This document shows, piece after piece, positions 15,617-23,493 of a DNA stretch of 52,560 nucleotides (its first letter is position 1; every line of letters starts with the position of its first letter). The DNA lies in NCBI GenBank assembly GCA_017473905.1, contig JAFUJA010000020.1:1-52560 (forward strand). The letters run 5' to 3'. This DNA is from Lachnospiraceae bacterium. GTDB taxonomy: Bacteria > Bacillota > Clostridia > Lachnospirales > Lachnospiraceae. Below the pieces are notes generated by a model. The model was given only the letters and a program-made list of their open reading frames with translations. It did no database searches and was not told the origin of the DNA. The position numbers and the translations under genes were made by a program.

Positions 15617-16393
15617 TCAGTCATTACAGAATGCTACAATTTCTTCGAAAGGAAGCGTTCCTCCGAACAAATCAAGAGCACTTCCGATTGTGGCATGTAC
15701 TCTGTTATTGCCGTATTCCTTAAGGAGCTTTAAATCTTCCATACAATGAATACCTCCGGCGTAAGTCACCTTATTGCCGGTGTACTCTCCCAGAAGTTTA
15801 ACCAGTTCCGTTTCTATTCCGGAAGCCTTGCCCTCCACATCTACCGCATGAATCAGAAATTCATCGCAGTAAACCTCCAGTTCTTTTAAAAGTTCCAGGG
15901 TTACATACTCATCCGTTTCTGTCTGCCATCTGTTGGTCATGATACGGTATCCGGATTCCGACTTTTTACAACTCAGATCAAACACCACATGCTCTTTTCC
16001 CACTGCATTACGCAACGCAACCATTTTATCTCTGGAAAGAACTTTTCCCTCAAACAAATAGGAAGTAACGATTACGTGAGTGGCACCGTCTTTGATGTAA
16101 CCGGAAGCATTGTCTGCATTAACGCCTCCCCCAATCTGCATTCCGCCGGGGTATGCCTGTAATGCCTTGCGTGCTTCTTCTCTGGTCGCTTCATAGAAAG
16201 GACTGTCCTTTCCGTTTAAAAGAATAATATGACCGCCCTTTAACCCGTTTTTACGGTATAAAGAAGCATAAAACTCGCTTCCTGCCTGTGAAACGAAGTT
16301 TTCACTGGCACTGTCACCTTCATCTTTTAAGGTACTGCCTACAATCTGTTTTACTTTACCGTTATGAATGTCAATACAAGGTCTGAACTCCAT
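15617..16393 (-). CDS. hisA: Phosphoribosylformimino-AICAR ribotide isomerase, eukaryotic (HIS6) type
   Basis: HisA catalyses an Amadori rearrangement in histidine synthesis. The 258-residue protein is closest in motifs to the fungal and plant form (yeast HIS6-like): RPCIDIHNGKVKQIVG, a FVSQAGSEFYASLY block, QIGGGVN, HVIVTSYLF, VFDLSCKK, NRWQTETD, EFLIHAVDVEG, YAGGIHCMEDLKLL and IGSALDLFGG. Catalytic Asp residues are present in CIDIHNGK and DLSCKK. ATG 16393 with GGAG 6 nt upstream is preferred to the TTG four codons earlier. No other his gene is in the window; it lies 21 nt behind dapB. Presence in a bacterium suggests old transfer or a separate bacterial branch of this type. Confidence 0.88.
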   Translation of the reverse strand: MEFRPCIDIHNGKVKQIVGSTLKDEGDSASENFVSQAGSEFYASLYRKNGLKGGHIILLNGKDSPFYEATREEARKALQAYPGGMQIGGGVNADNASGYIKDGATHVIVTSYLFEGKVLSRDKMVALRNAVGKEHVVFDLSCKKSESGYRIMTNRWQTETDEYVTLELLKELEVYCDEFLIHAVDVEGKASGIETELVKLLGEYTGNKVTYAGGIHCMEDLKLLKEYGNNRVHATIGSALDLFGGTLPFEEIVAFCND

Positions 16394-16414
16394 CCTAAAC
16401 TCCAATCCCTGTCA

Positions 16415-17173
16415 TTACTGTTCAATAACGTTCTGCATATTATAAAGTCCGGGCTGCTTTCCTGCCAGGAATTTTGCCGCCTGAATGGCACCCTTACCGA
16501 GAATTGCCTTGGAATGGGCTGTGTGACGGAACATAACAACTTCATCTTCACCAATAAACATAACATCATGTTCCCCTACCAGCGTTCCGCCGCGCACTGC
16601 AGAAATACCGATTTCATTTTCATTACGGGATTCTCTTCTTCTGCTTCTGTCATAAACATATTCATAGCGGTTATCAAGTTCTTCATTGATGGAATCAGCC
16701 AATGCAAGAGCAGTTCCGCTGGGAGCATCCTTCTTTAAATTATGATGCTTCTCAATAATTTCTATATCATAACCTGCAGGCGCAAGTGCACCGGCAGCCT
16801 CTTTTAACAGTTTCAATAAAAGATTTACACCCAAGGACATGTTGGCAGATTTAAGGATTGCAACCTTCTCGGATGCTTCTTCCACGTTTCTTACCTGGGC
16901 ACCGCTCAAACCTGTGGTACATAAAACCAACGGTGTCTTTGTATCCACTGCATATGCAACCAAATCATCCACTGCGGGTGCTGCCGCAAAATCAATGATA
17001 ACATCTGCAGGAATTACACAATCTTTAATATTCTTATACACGGGATACGCATTTGGGATTCCGTCAAAGGGATCTACTCCTGCTACAATTTCCATATCCT
17101 TTTCCTGTTCTACCAGTCTGGTTACAACCTGACCCATTTTTCCGTTGCATCCGTGCATTATTACTTTTACCAT
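16415..17173 (-). CDS. dapB: 4-hydroxy-tetrahydrodipicolinate reductase
   Basis: DapB reduces the DapA product with NAD(P)H to tetrahydrodipicolinate, toward diaminopimelate and lysine. The 252-residue protein has the nucleotide-binding VIMHGCNGKMGQVV, DFAAAPAVDD, CTTGLSGAQ, ANMSLGVNLL, and the substrate-binding EIIEKHHNLKKDAPSGTAL. The ATG follows ATAGGAGGGTATACAG. It lies 100 nt behind dapA; a hairpin with a short T run occurs in that gap and may lower expression of dapB and hisA relative to dapA. Confidence 0.95.
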   Translation of the reverse strand: MVKVIMHGCNGKMGQVVTRLVEQEKDMEIVAGVDPFDGIPNAYPVYKNIKDCVIPADVIIDFAAAPAVDDLVAYAVDTKTPLVLCTTGLSGAQVRNVEEASEKVAILKSANMSLGVNLLLKLLKEAAGALAPAGYDIEIIEKHHNLKKDAPSGTALALADSINEELDNRYEYVYDRSRRRESRNENEIGISAVRGGTLVGEHDVMFIGEDEVVMFRHTAHSKAILGKGAIQAAKFLAGKQPGLYNMQNVIEQ

Positions 17174-17233
17174 CTGTATACCCTCCTAATTCTATATCAT
17201 GTACTTCGATTGTAATCCCCGTCTAAAAATCTG

Positions 17234-17258
17234 AAAGGCAGAGGTAGACTCCGCCTTT
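17234..17258 (-). terminator. Hairpin in the dapA-dapB gap, possible weak terminator
   Basis: The minus-strand RNA can form a 10-bp stem (AAAGGCGGAG / CUCUGCCUUU, one G-U pair, loop UCUAC) followed four bases later by UUUUU. It may partly stop transcription or act as an RNA-processing or stability element between dapA and dapB. Confidence 0.4.
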
Positions 17259-17273
17259 GATGACTTATCAGGA

Positions 17274-18158
17274 TTATAACAAACCGAATTTTCTCATTTC
17301 TTCTTCCAGTTTCTTTGCATTATCCTCTTCCATTTCAGTAAGAGGACGTCTGTAAAATCCACCGTTATCTCCCATTAAGTTTAATGCTTTTTTAACAGGA
17401 ATGGGATTTACTTCGCTAAAAAGCGCTTCAATCAGAGGAATTGCTTTTAACTGCATGCGACGGCTTTCCTCCAGATTTCCTTCCAGGTAGTTTTTACATA
17501 ATTCATGTGTCTCCAAAGGAGCGATATTTGACAATACGGAAATAACACCCTTTGCGCCAAGAGACATGAAAGGTAAAATTTCAGCGTCATCACCACAATA
17601 AACATCAACCGCACCATCTGCAAGGTGAAGAAGTCTTGCTGTCTGGGATAAGTTTCCGGTAGCTTCCTTTACACCCACGATATTGGAAACTTCTTTGCAA
17701 AGTTTCACAGTAGTCTGAGGCTGGATATTTACGCCTGTTCTTCCGGGAATATTGTAAAGAATGATAGGAATTTTAACGGAATCCGCAATCATTTTAAAAT
17801 GCTCATACAAGCCTTTCTGTGTTGCCTTGTTGTAATAAGGAGCAACCACAAGAAGGGCATCCGCACCTCTTTTTTCCGCTTCTACGGAAAGGTAAATTGC
17901 AGTCTCTGTACAGTTAGAACCGGTTCCTGCAACAACAGGAATTCTGCCTGCAACTTTTTTTACACAAAACTCAATAACATCCAAATGTTCTTCATGGGTC
18001 AGGGTAGATGCTTCACCGGTAGTACCGCATACAATAATGGCATCTGTCTTTCCCTGAACCTGAAATTCTATATTTCTTTCAAATTTCTCGTAATCCACTT
18101 CACCGTTGGCTTTAAAGGGCGTAACAATCGCAACACCTGCGCCTGTAAAAACTGACAT
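17274..18158 (-). CDS. dapA: 4-hydroxy-tetrahydrodipicolinate synthase
   Basis: DapA condenses pyruvate with aspartate semialdehyde, the first committed step to diaminopimelate and lysine. The 294-residue barrel enzyme has GAGVAIVTPFK, CGTTGEASTLTHEEH (active-site Thr-Thr), YYNKATQKGLYEHF, YNIPGRTGVN (catalytic Tyr) and VGVKEATGN with the Schiff-base Lys. AGGAGG lies 7 nt before ATG 18158. It is the first gene of dapA-dapB-hisA and has its own strong promoter. The leader of about 50 nt has no room for a lysine riboswitch. Confidence 0.96.
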   Translation of the reverse strand: MSVFTGAGVAIVTPFKANGEVDYEKFERNIEFQVQGKTDAIIVCGTTGEASTLTHEEHLDVIEFCVKKVAGRIPVVAGTGSNCTETAIYLSVEAEKRGADALLVVAPYYNKATQKGLYEHFKMIADSVKIPIILYNIPGRTGVNIQPQTTVKLCKEVSNIVGVKEATGNLSQTARLLHLADGAVDVYCGDDAEILPFMSLGAKGVISVLSNIAPLETHELCKNYLEGNLEESRRMQLKAIPLIEALFSEVNPIPVKKALNLMGDNGGFYRRPLTEMEEDNAKKLEEEMRKFGLL

Positions 18159-18212
18159 ATCTTTTCCTCCTAATCAGCTCATCCTTAATATGTAAGGCAA
18201 ATTCTGCGTATA

Positions 18213-18241
18213 ATAATATCACTACGCACCAATTATGTCAA
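18213..18241 (-). promoter_or_regulatory. Promoter of dapA-dapB-hisA
   Basis: The minus strand has TTGACA (18241-18236), a 17-bp spacer, and TATTAT (18218-18213). The -35 box starts 19 nt after the stop codon of the upstream SSB-like gene. Confidence 0.85.
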
Positions 18242-18259
18242 CGCACTGTGAGTTAAAAA

Positions 18260-18889
18260 CTACTCTTCTATTTTTTCCAATTTACTAACGGAAACCTCAA
18301 ATGCCACACGTTTTTCGGCTTCTGTTTCGGAGATTTTTTTCATATATTCCCTGCTCTGGATTCTTCCCCAGATCAAACATCTGGTACCAACTTCAAAATC
18401 TGCAGTATAATGAGCGTTTCTTCCCCAGCAGATACAGGGAATATAGTCTGATTTTCCATAGGGACGGTTTACCGCCAGCAACACATCTGCAATTTCTCTG
18501 CCCAAAGGGGTTTTACGATAAATAGGTGCCTTGCAAATATATCCGTCCAGAAAAATCTGATTGGTTTTGCTGCTTTCACCAATTTCTTCCACAAACTCAA
18601 TTTCTCTTACAAATACGGATAAAACAAGCTTGTTACGAAGTTCTTCATGTCTGTTATAGGAACGGAACTGTCCTATAACGGAAATTTTCTGTCCCTTATA
18701 GTCTTTTGTTACATCCAACAATCTTTCAGAAATCATAAGAGGAATTACATCAGAAGCATCACTCAATCTGGGAACAAGAACATCTACCATATAAAATCCT
18801 TCCCCATAAATTTCGTGGCTAAAAGAAAAATCGCTGATGATTTCTCCCATAATGGCTACCTGATTGTTTTCAATTACCTTATCTGTCAT
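18260..18889 (-). CDS. Single-stranded DNA-binding-like protein with two OB-fold regions
   Basis: The 209-residue protein appears to have two OB-fold-like halves. The first (about 8-100) has NQVAIMGEIISDFSFSHEIYG and VIGQFRSYNR. The second (about 112-205) resembles bacterial SSB more closely: NQIFLDGYICKAPIYRKTPL, ADVLLAVNRPYGKSDYIPCI, WGRNAHYTADFEVGTRCLIWGR. It lacks the acidic C-terminal tail with DDDIPF of canonical SSB, ending in KLEKIEE. ATG 18889 is chosen because GGGAG lies 9 nt upstream. A role in DNA metabolism is likely but not certain. The dapA promoter starts just behind it. Confidence 0.7.
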   Translation of the reverse strand: MTDKVIENNQVAIMGEIISDFSFSHEIYGEGFYMVDVLVPRLSDASDVIPLMISERLLDVTKDYKGQKISVIGQFRSYNRHEELRNKLVLSVFVREIEFVEEIGESSKTNQIFLDGYICKAPIYRKTPLGREIADVLLAVNRPYGKSDYIPCICWGRNAHYTADFEVGTRCLIWGRIQSREYMKKISETEAEKRVAFEVSVSKLEKIEE

Positions 18890-19118
18890 TTTTAAGTTCT
18901 CCCTTCTTTGCTTTGGCAAAAGAATTTTTTCTATCACTTACTACATGTTATGCTTTTAAAAATCGTGATATGAATGTTTTTTCTCGCCTTTATTTTTTTC
19001 TTTTGCATAATTCATTTTATTCTTTTTTTTACATTTTTGAACCCGTCCAATAGTCCTAATTTAGTTTCAAAAACCAATGGGTGAACCCTTTGCTTTTGTA
19101 TAATACTATAATTATCCC
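18890..19118. other. AT-rich intergenic region, nothing further recognised
   Basis: Between the SSB-like gene and the ilvE terminator the sequence is strongly AT-rich with long T and A runs. No ORF with a ribosome binding site, no RNA gene and no convincing promoter boxes for the SSB-like gene were found, although TATTAT-like strings occur on the minus strand near 19105. Confidence 0.5.
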
Positions 19119-19167
19119 AAAAAAACGCAAAGCGGTCGCTTGCAACACCTCCGTTGCAAACAACCGC
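19119..19167 (-). terminator. ilvE terminator, long GC-rich hairpin
   Basis: In minus-strand RNA GCGGUUGUUUGCAAC pairs with GUUGCAAGCGACCGC over 15 bp (two G-U pairs, loop GGAGGU), followed by GCG and a run of seven U. The stem shares the GCGGTCGC core seen in the aro leader repeats. Confidence 0.85.
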
Positions 19168-19194
19168 CCTTATTGTTTTATTAATGATGAGTGA

Positions 19195-20262
19195 TTATTC
19201 TACTACTACAACCCATCCTTCAGGACCTTCAATCTTGCCCAACTGAATTCCTGTTACCGTATCATACAGCTTCTGGCTTAATTCCCCAATTCCGCCATCT
19301 CCGATCTGTACAACGGCATCGTCTTTTCTTAAGTGTCCTACAGGAGAAATAACTGCTGCGGTACCGGTTCCCCATACCTCCTCAAGGGTTCCGTTCTGTG
19401 CTGCTTCAAATAACTCATCTGCAGAAATCTTTCTTTCCTCCACAGGATATCCCCATGACTGACAAAGTTCAATACAGCTTCTTCTTGTTACACCGGGTAA
19501 AATACTTCCGTTTAACGCAGGAGTTACAACGGTTCCGGCAATCTTAAAGAAGATGTTCATAGCGCCAACTTCTTCAATATACTTACGCTCAACACCGTCT
19601 AACCACAATACCTGTGAATAGCCTGCATCATGAGCTTTTACCTGCGCTTTTAAGCTTGCTACGTAGTTTGCGCCTGCCTTGGCTTCACCGAGACCACCGC
19701 GTACTGCTCTTACATATTCGTCCTCAATCCATATTTTTACGGGATTAAGTCCTTCAGGATAGTACGCTCCTACAGGAGAAAGAATAATAACAAACTTATA
19801 TGTAGAAGAAGGACGTACGCCAAGGAAAGGGTCTGTTGCAATAATAAAAGGTCTGATGTAAAGAGAGGTTCCGGGCTTGGTAGGAATCCAATCCTGATCT
19901 GTCTTAACAACCGCCTTGATTACCTGAAGGAAATCTTCCTCAGGAATAGTAGGAATACAGATTCTTTCGTTGGTGTTGTTTGCTCTTTCGATGTTCTTGT
20001 CAGGACGGAACAATAAAACTCTTCCGTCTTCTGCCTTGTATGCTTTCATACCTTCGAACATTTCCTGTCCATAGTGGAATACCATAGCAGAAGGTTCAAG
20101 CACGAGAGGTGCGTAAGGAACGACTCTTGCATCATTCCAGCCGTCTGTAGGGTTATAATCCATTACAAACATATGGTCAGTAAAAATAGTACCGAATGTA
20201 AGAGGATTATCTGCTGTAGGTTTGTTCTTAGGGTTTTTTGTTAATTCATATCTGATATTCAT
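19195..20262 (-). CDS. ilvE: Branched-chain amino acid aminotransferase
   Basis: IlvE transfers amino groups between glutamate and the keto acids of Leu, Ile and Val, using PLP. The 355-residue protein is of the longer (eukaryote/Firmicute-like) BCAT type: VFHYGQEMFEGMKAYK, RPDKNIERAN, YIRPFIIATDPFLGV, GGLGEAKAGANYVASLKAQ (with the PLP Lys near its end), EVGAMNIFF, LPGVTRRSC and GTGTAAVISPVG. The ATG has GAAGGGAGAACGAA in front. It forms a single-gene unit with its own promoter and terminator. Confidence 0.96.
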   Translation of the reverse strand: MNIRYELTKNPKNKPTADNPLTFGTIFTDHMFVMDYNPTDGWNDARVVPYAPLVLEPSAMVFHYGQEMFEGMKAYKAEDGRVLLFRPDKNIERANNTNERICIPTIPEEDFLQVIKAVVKTDQDWIPTKPGTSLYIRPFIIATDPFLGVRPSSTYKFVIILSPVGAYYPEGLNPVKIWIEDEYVRAVRGGLGEAKAGANYVASLKAQVKAHDAGYSQVLWLDGVERKYIEEVGAMNIFFKIAGTVVTPALNGSILPGVTRRSCIELCQSWGYPVEERKISADELFEAAQNGTLEEVWGTGTAAVISPVGHLRKDDAVVQIGDGGIGELSQKLYDTVTGIQLGKIEGPEGWVVVVE

Positions 20263-20313
20263 TTCGTTCTCCCTTCATAAAATGAAACTTTTCGTCACAT
20301 TTTTTACTTTTTA

Positions 20314-20341
20314 ATTATATTCTTCTAAAATAAAAAGTCAA
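20314..20341 (-). promoter_or_regulatory. ilvE promoter
   Basis: The minus strand has TTGACT (20341-20336), a 16-bp AT-rich spacer and TATAAT (20319-20314), about 50 nt before the ATG. No T-box or other long leader is present. Confidence 0.8.
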
Positions 20342-20353
20342 CCTTCTTTTCTA

Positions 20354-20383
20354 TTGGCATATTTCTTTGTCCTGTGTTAAAAT
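20354..20383 (+). promoter_or_regulatory. Promoter of the diguanylate cyclase gene
   Basis: TTGGCA (20354-20359) and TAAAAT (20378-20383) are 18 bp apart, about 40 nt before the TTG start codon. The promoter diverges from that of ilvE. Confidence 0.55.
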
Positions 20384-20421
20384 AACTTTATATAGAATAA
20401 AAGCCGAAAGGAGGCCGTAAA

Positions 20422-21513
20422 TTGAATCGTTTTTTTACCCGCTTTAAAGCATTAATTTTAAAGGACGTATCCAATGAAAACGAAACAAAAGACCTTGCCG
20501 TATTATTACGTGTACTGTGTATTGTTTTTACGGCTTTCAATTTATGCAGTTCGGTAGCCCTTGCATGCATCAACTATTTCACCCTGGCGATTGCAGCATT
20601 GTTATGCGCCGGCTTGTATATCGGACTTTTTATCTGTACATATGACAATAAAACCAAAAGTGCCCTGACAGGTTTTCAGGTTGTAACCACCTTTAATGCC
20701 ATTTTGCTTACACTTGGAACCGGCTGGAAAATGAACTTCCAATGGGAAATACTGGTTTTGATACTTATTATTTTTTATACCCTCGAGAAAGAAATTAAAA
20801 CAAAACTTAAAAATGCCGGTATCTATTTAACAATTCTGGTTGCACTGGGTATTCTTGCCCATCTTGCACCTTTAGGGAAAGATGTTTCACCGCTTTTCTC
20901 TTTTATCTTCCAGACCCTGACAAGCTGCTTTTATGGTGTAACGATTTGTTGTATCGCCTTCTGCTACAGCACAAAATTTAACCAGGCCGAGGCAAAGCTC
21001 CGTAAATCCAACAGCAAACTGATGGAAATGGCCTCTTTAGACGCCCTGACCCAGCTTCCAAACCGGCGAAATATGACAGAACATCTTACCATGCTGGTAT
21101 ATCAGTATAACCGTACCGGTAAGCCCTTCTGTATTGCTATTGCAGACGTGGATTTTTTTAAAAGAATCAATGATAATTACGGACATGATGCCGGTGACTA
21201 CATCCTTACCTCACTTGCAGATATATTCCGCACAACCATGCGTGGCCGCGGCATGGTGGCACGATGGGGCGGCGAAGAATTCCTCTTCTGCTTCGAAGGA
21301 ATGAACGGTTCCCAGGCCTACAGTATGCTGGAAGTACTTCGTAACCAGATAGAAAAGAAACGCTTCACGTATAAAGAACAGAATTTAAATGTTACCGTCA
21401 CCTTCGGTTTAGAGGAATTTTCACAGATTATCGGTGTGGAAGCTACCATCTCCAAAGCAGATGCCAAGTTATACGAGGGCAAATCCACCGGAAGAAATAA
21501 AACCGTATTTTAA
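20422..21513 (+). CDS. Membrane-bound diguanylate cyclase (GGDEF domain)
   Basis: The 363-residue protein would make cyclic di-GMP from GTP at the membrane. The N-terminal half (about residues 25-190) holds about six hydrophobic segments with no recognised sensor domain, followed by a short coiled coil (FNQAEAKLRKSNSKLMEMA) and the GGDEF domain (about 205-360): DALTQLPNRR, ADVDFFKRINDNYGHDAGD and the active-site loop RWGGEEF. The product-inhibition RxxD site five residues before GGEEF is absent. The start is TTG at 20422 with a very strong AAAGGAGG 7 nt upstream. It is a lone gene between ilvE and folA and ends at a shared terminator. Confidence 0.9.
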   Translation: MNRFFTRFKALILKDVSNENETKDLAVLLRVLCIVFTAFNLCSSVALACINYFTLAIAALLCAGLYIGLFICTYDNKTKSALTGFQVVTTFNAILLTLGTGWKMNFQWEILVLILIIFYTLEKEIKTKLKNAGIYLTILVALGILAHLAPLGKDVSPLFSFIFQTLTSCFYGVTICCIAFCYSTKFNQAEAKLRKSNSKLMEMASLDALTQLPNRRNMTEHLTMLVYQYNRTGKPFCIAIADVDFFKRINDNYGHDAGDYILTSLADIFRTTMRGRGMVARWGGEEFLFCFEGMNGSQAYSMLEVLRNQIEKKRFTYKEQNLNVTVTFGLEEFSQIIGVEATISKADAKLYEGKSTGRNKTVF

Positions 21514-21536
21514 TTTTTATCTATCAAACAGGATAA

Positions 21537-21569
21537 AAGGGAATGCACCTGATACGATGCATTCCCTTC
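21537..21569. terminator. Bidirectional terminator between the GGDEF gene and folA
   Basis: A 9-bp stem GGGAATGCA / TGCATTCCC with a 10-base loop is flanked by TTCTTCT on the plus strand and by TTTTATCC on the minus strand. The minus-strand reading, which ends the yigZ-thyA-TIR-folA operon, is the better terminator. Confidence 0.7.
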
Positions 21570-21591
21570 TTCTATGTTCATATACAAATCA

Positions 21592-22080
21592 TTATTTTCT
21601 TTTATATACAAGAAAAGCATAGGTAATATCAAAATAAGTCTGCTCTTCTCCTTCTTCCGCAAGTTCCCATTCCGGATTCTCGTCCAAATTCGGGAAATAC
21701 GCATCAGCCTCATATTTACGGTCAATCTTAGTCACATACGCAGTATCGCAGTAAGGAAGGAACTGACGGTAAACACTGTCACCTCCGGCAACATAAATAT
21801 CCAGTTCCGGATATTTTTTTATCTCTTCCAGGGCTTCTTCCGGACTGTTAACGTAGATTTCACCACCCCTGCTCTCTCTTTTTTCTTTGGTAAGAACAAT
21901 ATTTACCCTATCTTTCAAAGGTGTTCCACCGGGAAAAGAATCCAGCGTTTTACGACCGATTACAATTACGTTTCCCGTGGTTTTCTGACGAAACATTCTC
22001 TGGTCCCCGGGAATTCGTATCAAAAGCTGGTTATCCTTACCGATACCCCAATTGGCATCTACCGCAACAATAAGATTCAT
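21592..22080 (-). CDS. folA: Dihydrofolate reductase
   Basis: FolA reduces dihydrofolate with NADPH, regenerating the folate used by thymidylate synthase. The 162-residue protein has MNLIVAVDANWGIGKDNQL, PGDQRMF with the active-site acid at about D26, GRKTLDSFPGG, VLTKEK and YVAGGDSVYRQFLP. The usual LPW motif reads LLIRIPGD, so the conserved Trp (E. coli W22) is absent. This could affect antifolate binding, but that is inference. It is the last gene of the yigZ-thyA-TIR-folA operon. An 8-bp hairpin abuts its Shine-Dalgarno AAAAGGA. Confidence 0.92.
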   Translation of the reverse strand: MNLIVAVDANWGIGKDNQLLIRIPGDQRMFRQKTTGNVIVIGRKTLDSFPGGTPLKDRVNIVLTKEKRESRGGEIYVNSPEEALEEIKKYPELDIYVAGGDSVYRQFLPYCDTAYVTKIDRKYEADAYFPNLDENPEWELAEEGEEQTYFDITYAFLVYKRK

Positions 22081-22091
22081 ATTTTTTCCTT

Positions 22092-22115
22092 TTCATCCGT
22101 ATAAAACCGGATGAA
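22092..22115 (-). other. Hairpin directly upstream of the folA ribosome binding site
   Basis: The minus-strand RNA forms a perfect 8-bp stem UUCAUCCG / CGGAUGAA with an 8-base loop that ends 2-3 nt before the AAGGA of folA. It has no U tract, so it is not a simple terminator. It could influence translation or RNA stability. Confidence 0.5.
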
Positions 22116-22139
22116 TCCTTTCTCCCTTAGTAAAAGGGC

Positions 22140-23474
22140 TTATTTTTCACCTGATATATCAATGGTCATAGCAGGACGGATACCAAAGCTTTCCACGCCT
22201 ACTTCCCAGGGATATATATTTTCATCAGAATATCCGTTTCCTACAAGGTAACATTTGGAAGATGAGCCTTCGTAAGGTTCACGGAGCCACCATGCAATGG
22301 CATCTATGCCAAGTGCAAGGCAATACTCCTCATACCAGTAAGTACTGTTTGCTTCCACTGCTGCAGCCGTAGGTACGCTGATCAAAGAAACATCAGCTTC
22401 ATCAAACCATTTTAATTCGTCCATGGATAAAAGGAAAACCTTATCCGAGGTAATCACTTCGCCGCCGTCCGTAAGGACATTTCCCTTTGTTACCACTTCA
22501 GTATCTTTTATAAAAGAAAGCTCTTCTTCGTTAAAACTGCAAAGGAAGCCTTTTTCATGGTTGTATCCGTTTAAAGTGTCCGCCATTGCCGCAGATACCG
22601 GCGCCTGCCCCTCGTATTTTACAATTTCTTCATCAGAGTTAAGCCATGTCCTGATATTGGAATTTTCCCAACTGTTGTTTCCTCTGACATAAGCCTGAAG
22701 TTCCAGGTCGGTTTCAAGTATCTCATCGTCGAAACTGTAATTTACCTTGCCGTCATGGTTATATTTTCCGGAATCCGGCGCATCGGGGGCTTTTATGGTC
22801 AGTACATCCCTTGACACAACCACCGCTTCCTTTCCGTCTTCTGAAATGTGAAGAACACACCATGTTATGGGTTCACCGTTATAATTACCCATAATAAATT
22901 CATCTCCGGTTTTAAGTTCCTCAACCGTCATTTCCAGTTCGGATTTGCCGAATTGAAACTCTTTATTGGAAAGGACAAAATACCCCATTGCCGCAAGCAA
23001 CAATCCTCCAAAAAGAAGTGCCGCAATTGCTAAAATACGATTTCCGCCTTTCTTCTCTTTGGTTTCCGGCTTTTTATTTACATTTACATTTTTTTCTTTC
23101 ATGCCGGAAATACATTTGATTACATCCCCGTAACTCTCCCTTCCCGCAACCATCCACTGTCTGGTCATCAGGAAGTATTCCATGGACTTGGTCAGTTCCA
23201 CATTCTCCAGCTGATAAACCACAACGGGAATGGATTTGGTTACCGCACGCTCAATTTCGCGGAGCACATGAGGGGATTCATTGGATGCTTTGGATAAAAG
23301 AAGCAACACAAATTCCGAATTATCGATTCCGTTGGCTATTTCCTCCGCATATTCAAAGCCGGAACGAATGTCCCTGGGCGCAATAAAACACGTCAGATTC
23401 TTTTCTTCAAGTGCTTCACACAATTCATTGGCGATCACCGCTTCTTTTGAAGCATGTGATATAAAAATACTCAT
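22140..23474 (-). CDS. TIR domain-TM-DUF6273 membrane protein
   Basis: The 444-residue protein starts with a TIR domain (about 1-125): MSIFISHASKEA (box 1), the BB-loop-like APRDIRSG (32-39) and LLLLSKASNESPHVLREIE (57-75), where E73 sits where TIR NADases have their catalytic Glu. A charged Lys-rich linker leads to one membrane segment (about 147-168, ILAIAALLFGGLLLAAMGYF). The outer part (about 185-440) matches the DUF6273 pattern: GEPITWCVLH near 207, NSWENSNIRTWLNSD, and a C-terminal WLREP...FGIRPAM. TIR inside and DUF6273 outside is predicted. It lies 19 nt behind thyA and 59 nt before folA in one operon. NADase activity, signalling or defence roles are inference only. Confidence 0.82.
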   Translation of the reverse strand: MSIFISHASKEAVIANELCEALEEKNLTCFIAPRDIRSGFEYAEEIANGIDNSEFVLLLLSKASNESPHVLREIERAVTKSIPVVVYQLENVELTKSMEYFLMTRQWMVAGRESYGDVIKCISGMKEKNVNVNKKPETKEKKGGNRILAIAALLFGGLLLAAMGYFVLSNKEFQFGKSELEMTVEELKTGDEFIMGNYNGEPITWCVLHISEDGKEAVVVSRDVLTIKAPDAPDSGKYNHDGKVNYSFDDEILETDLELQAYVRGNNSWENSNIRTWLNSDEEIVKYEGQAPVSAAMADTLNGYNHEKGFLCSFNEEELSFIKDTEVVTKGNVLTDGGEVITSDKVFLLSMDELKWFDEADVSLISVPTAAAVEANSTYWYEEYCLALGIDAIAWWLREPYEGSSSKCYLVGNGYSDENIYPWEVGVESFGIRPAMTIDISGEK

Positions 23475-23493
23475 TTCTTTTGTCTCCTAATCG

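Noticed and set aside
18159-18259. Lysine riboswitch in front of dapA
   Set aside because: A clear promoter lies within 85 nt of the ATG, so the leader is far too short for the lysine aptamer.
20263-20400. T-box leader before ilvE
   Set aside because: The promoter is about 50 nt before the ATG; no specifier loop, T-box sequence or terminator is present.
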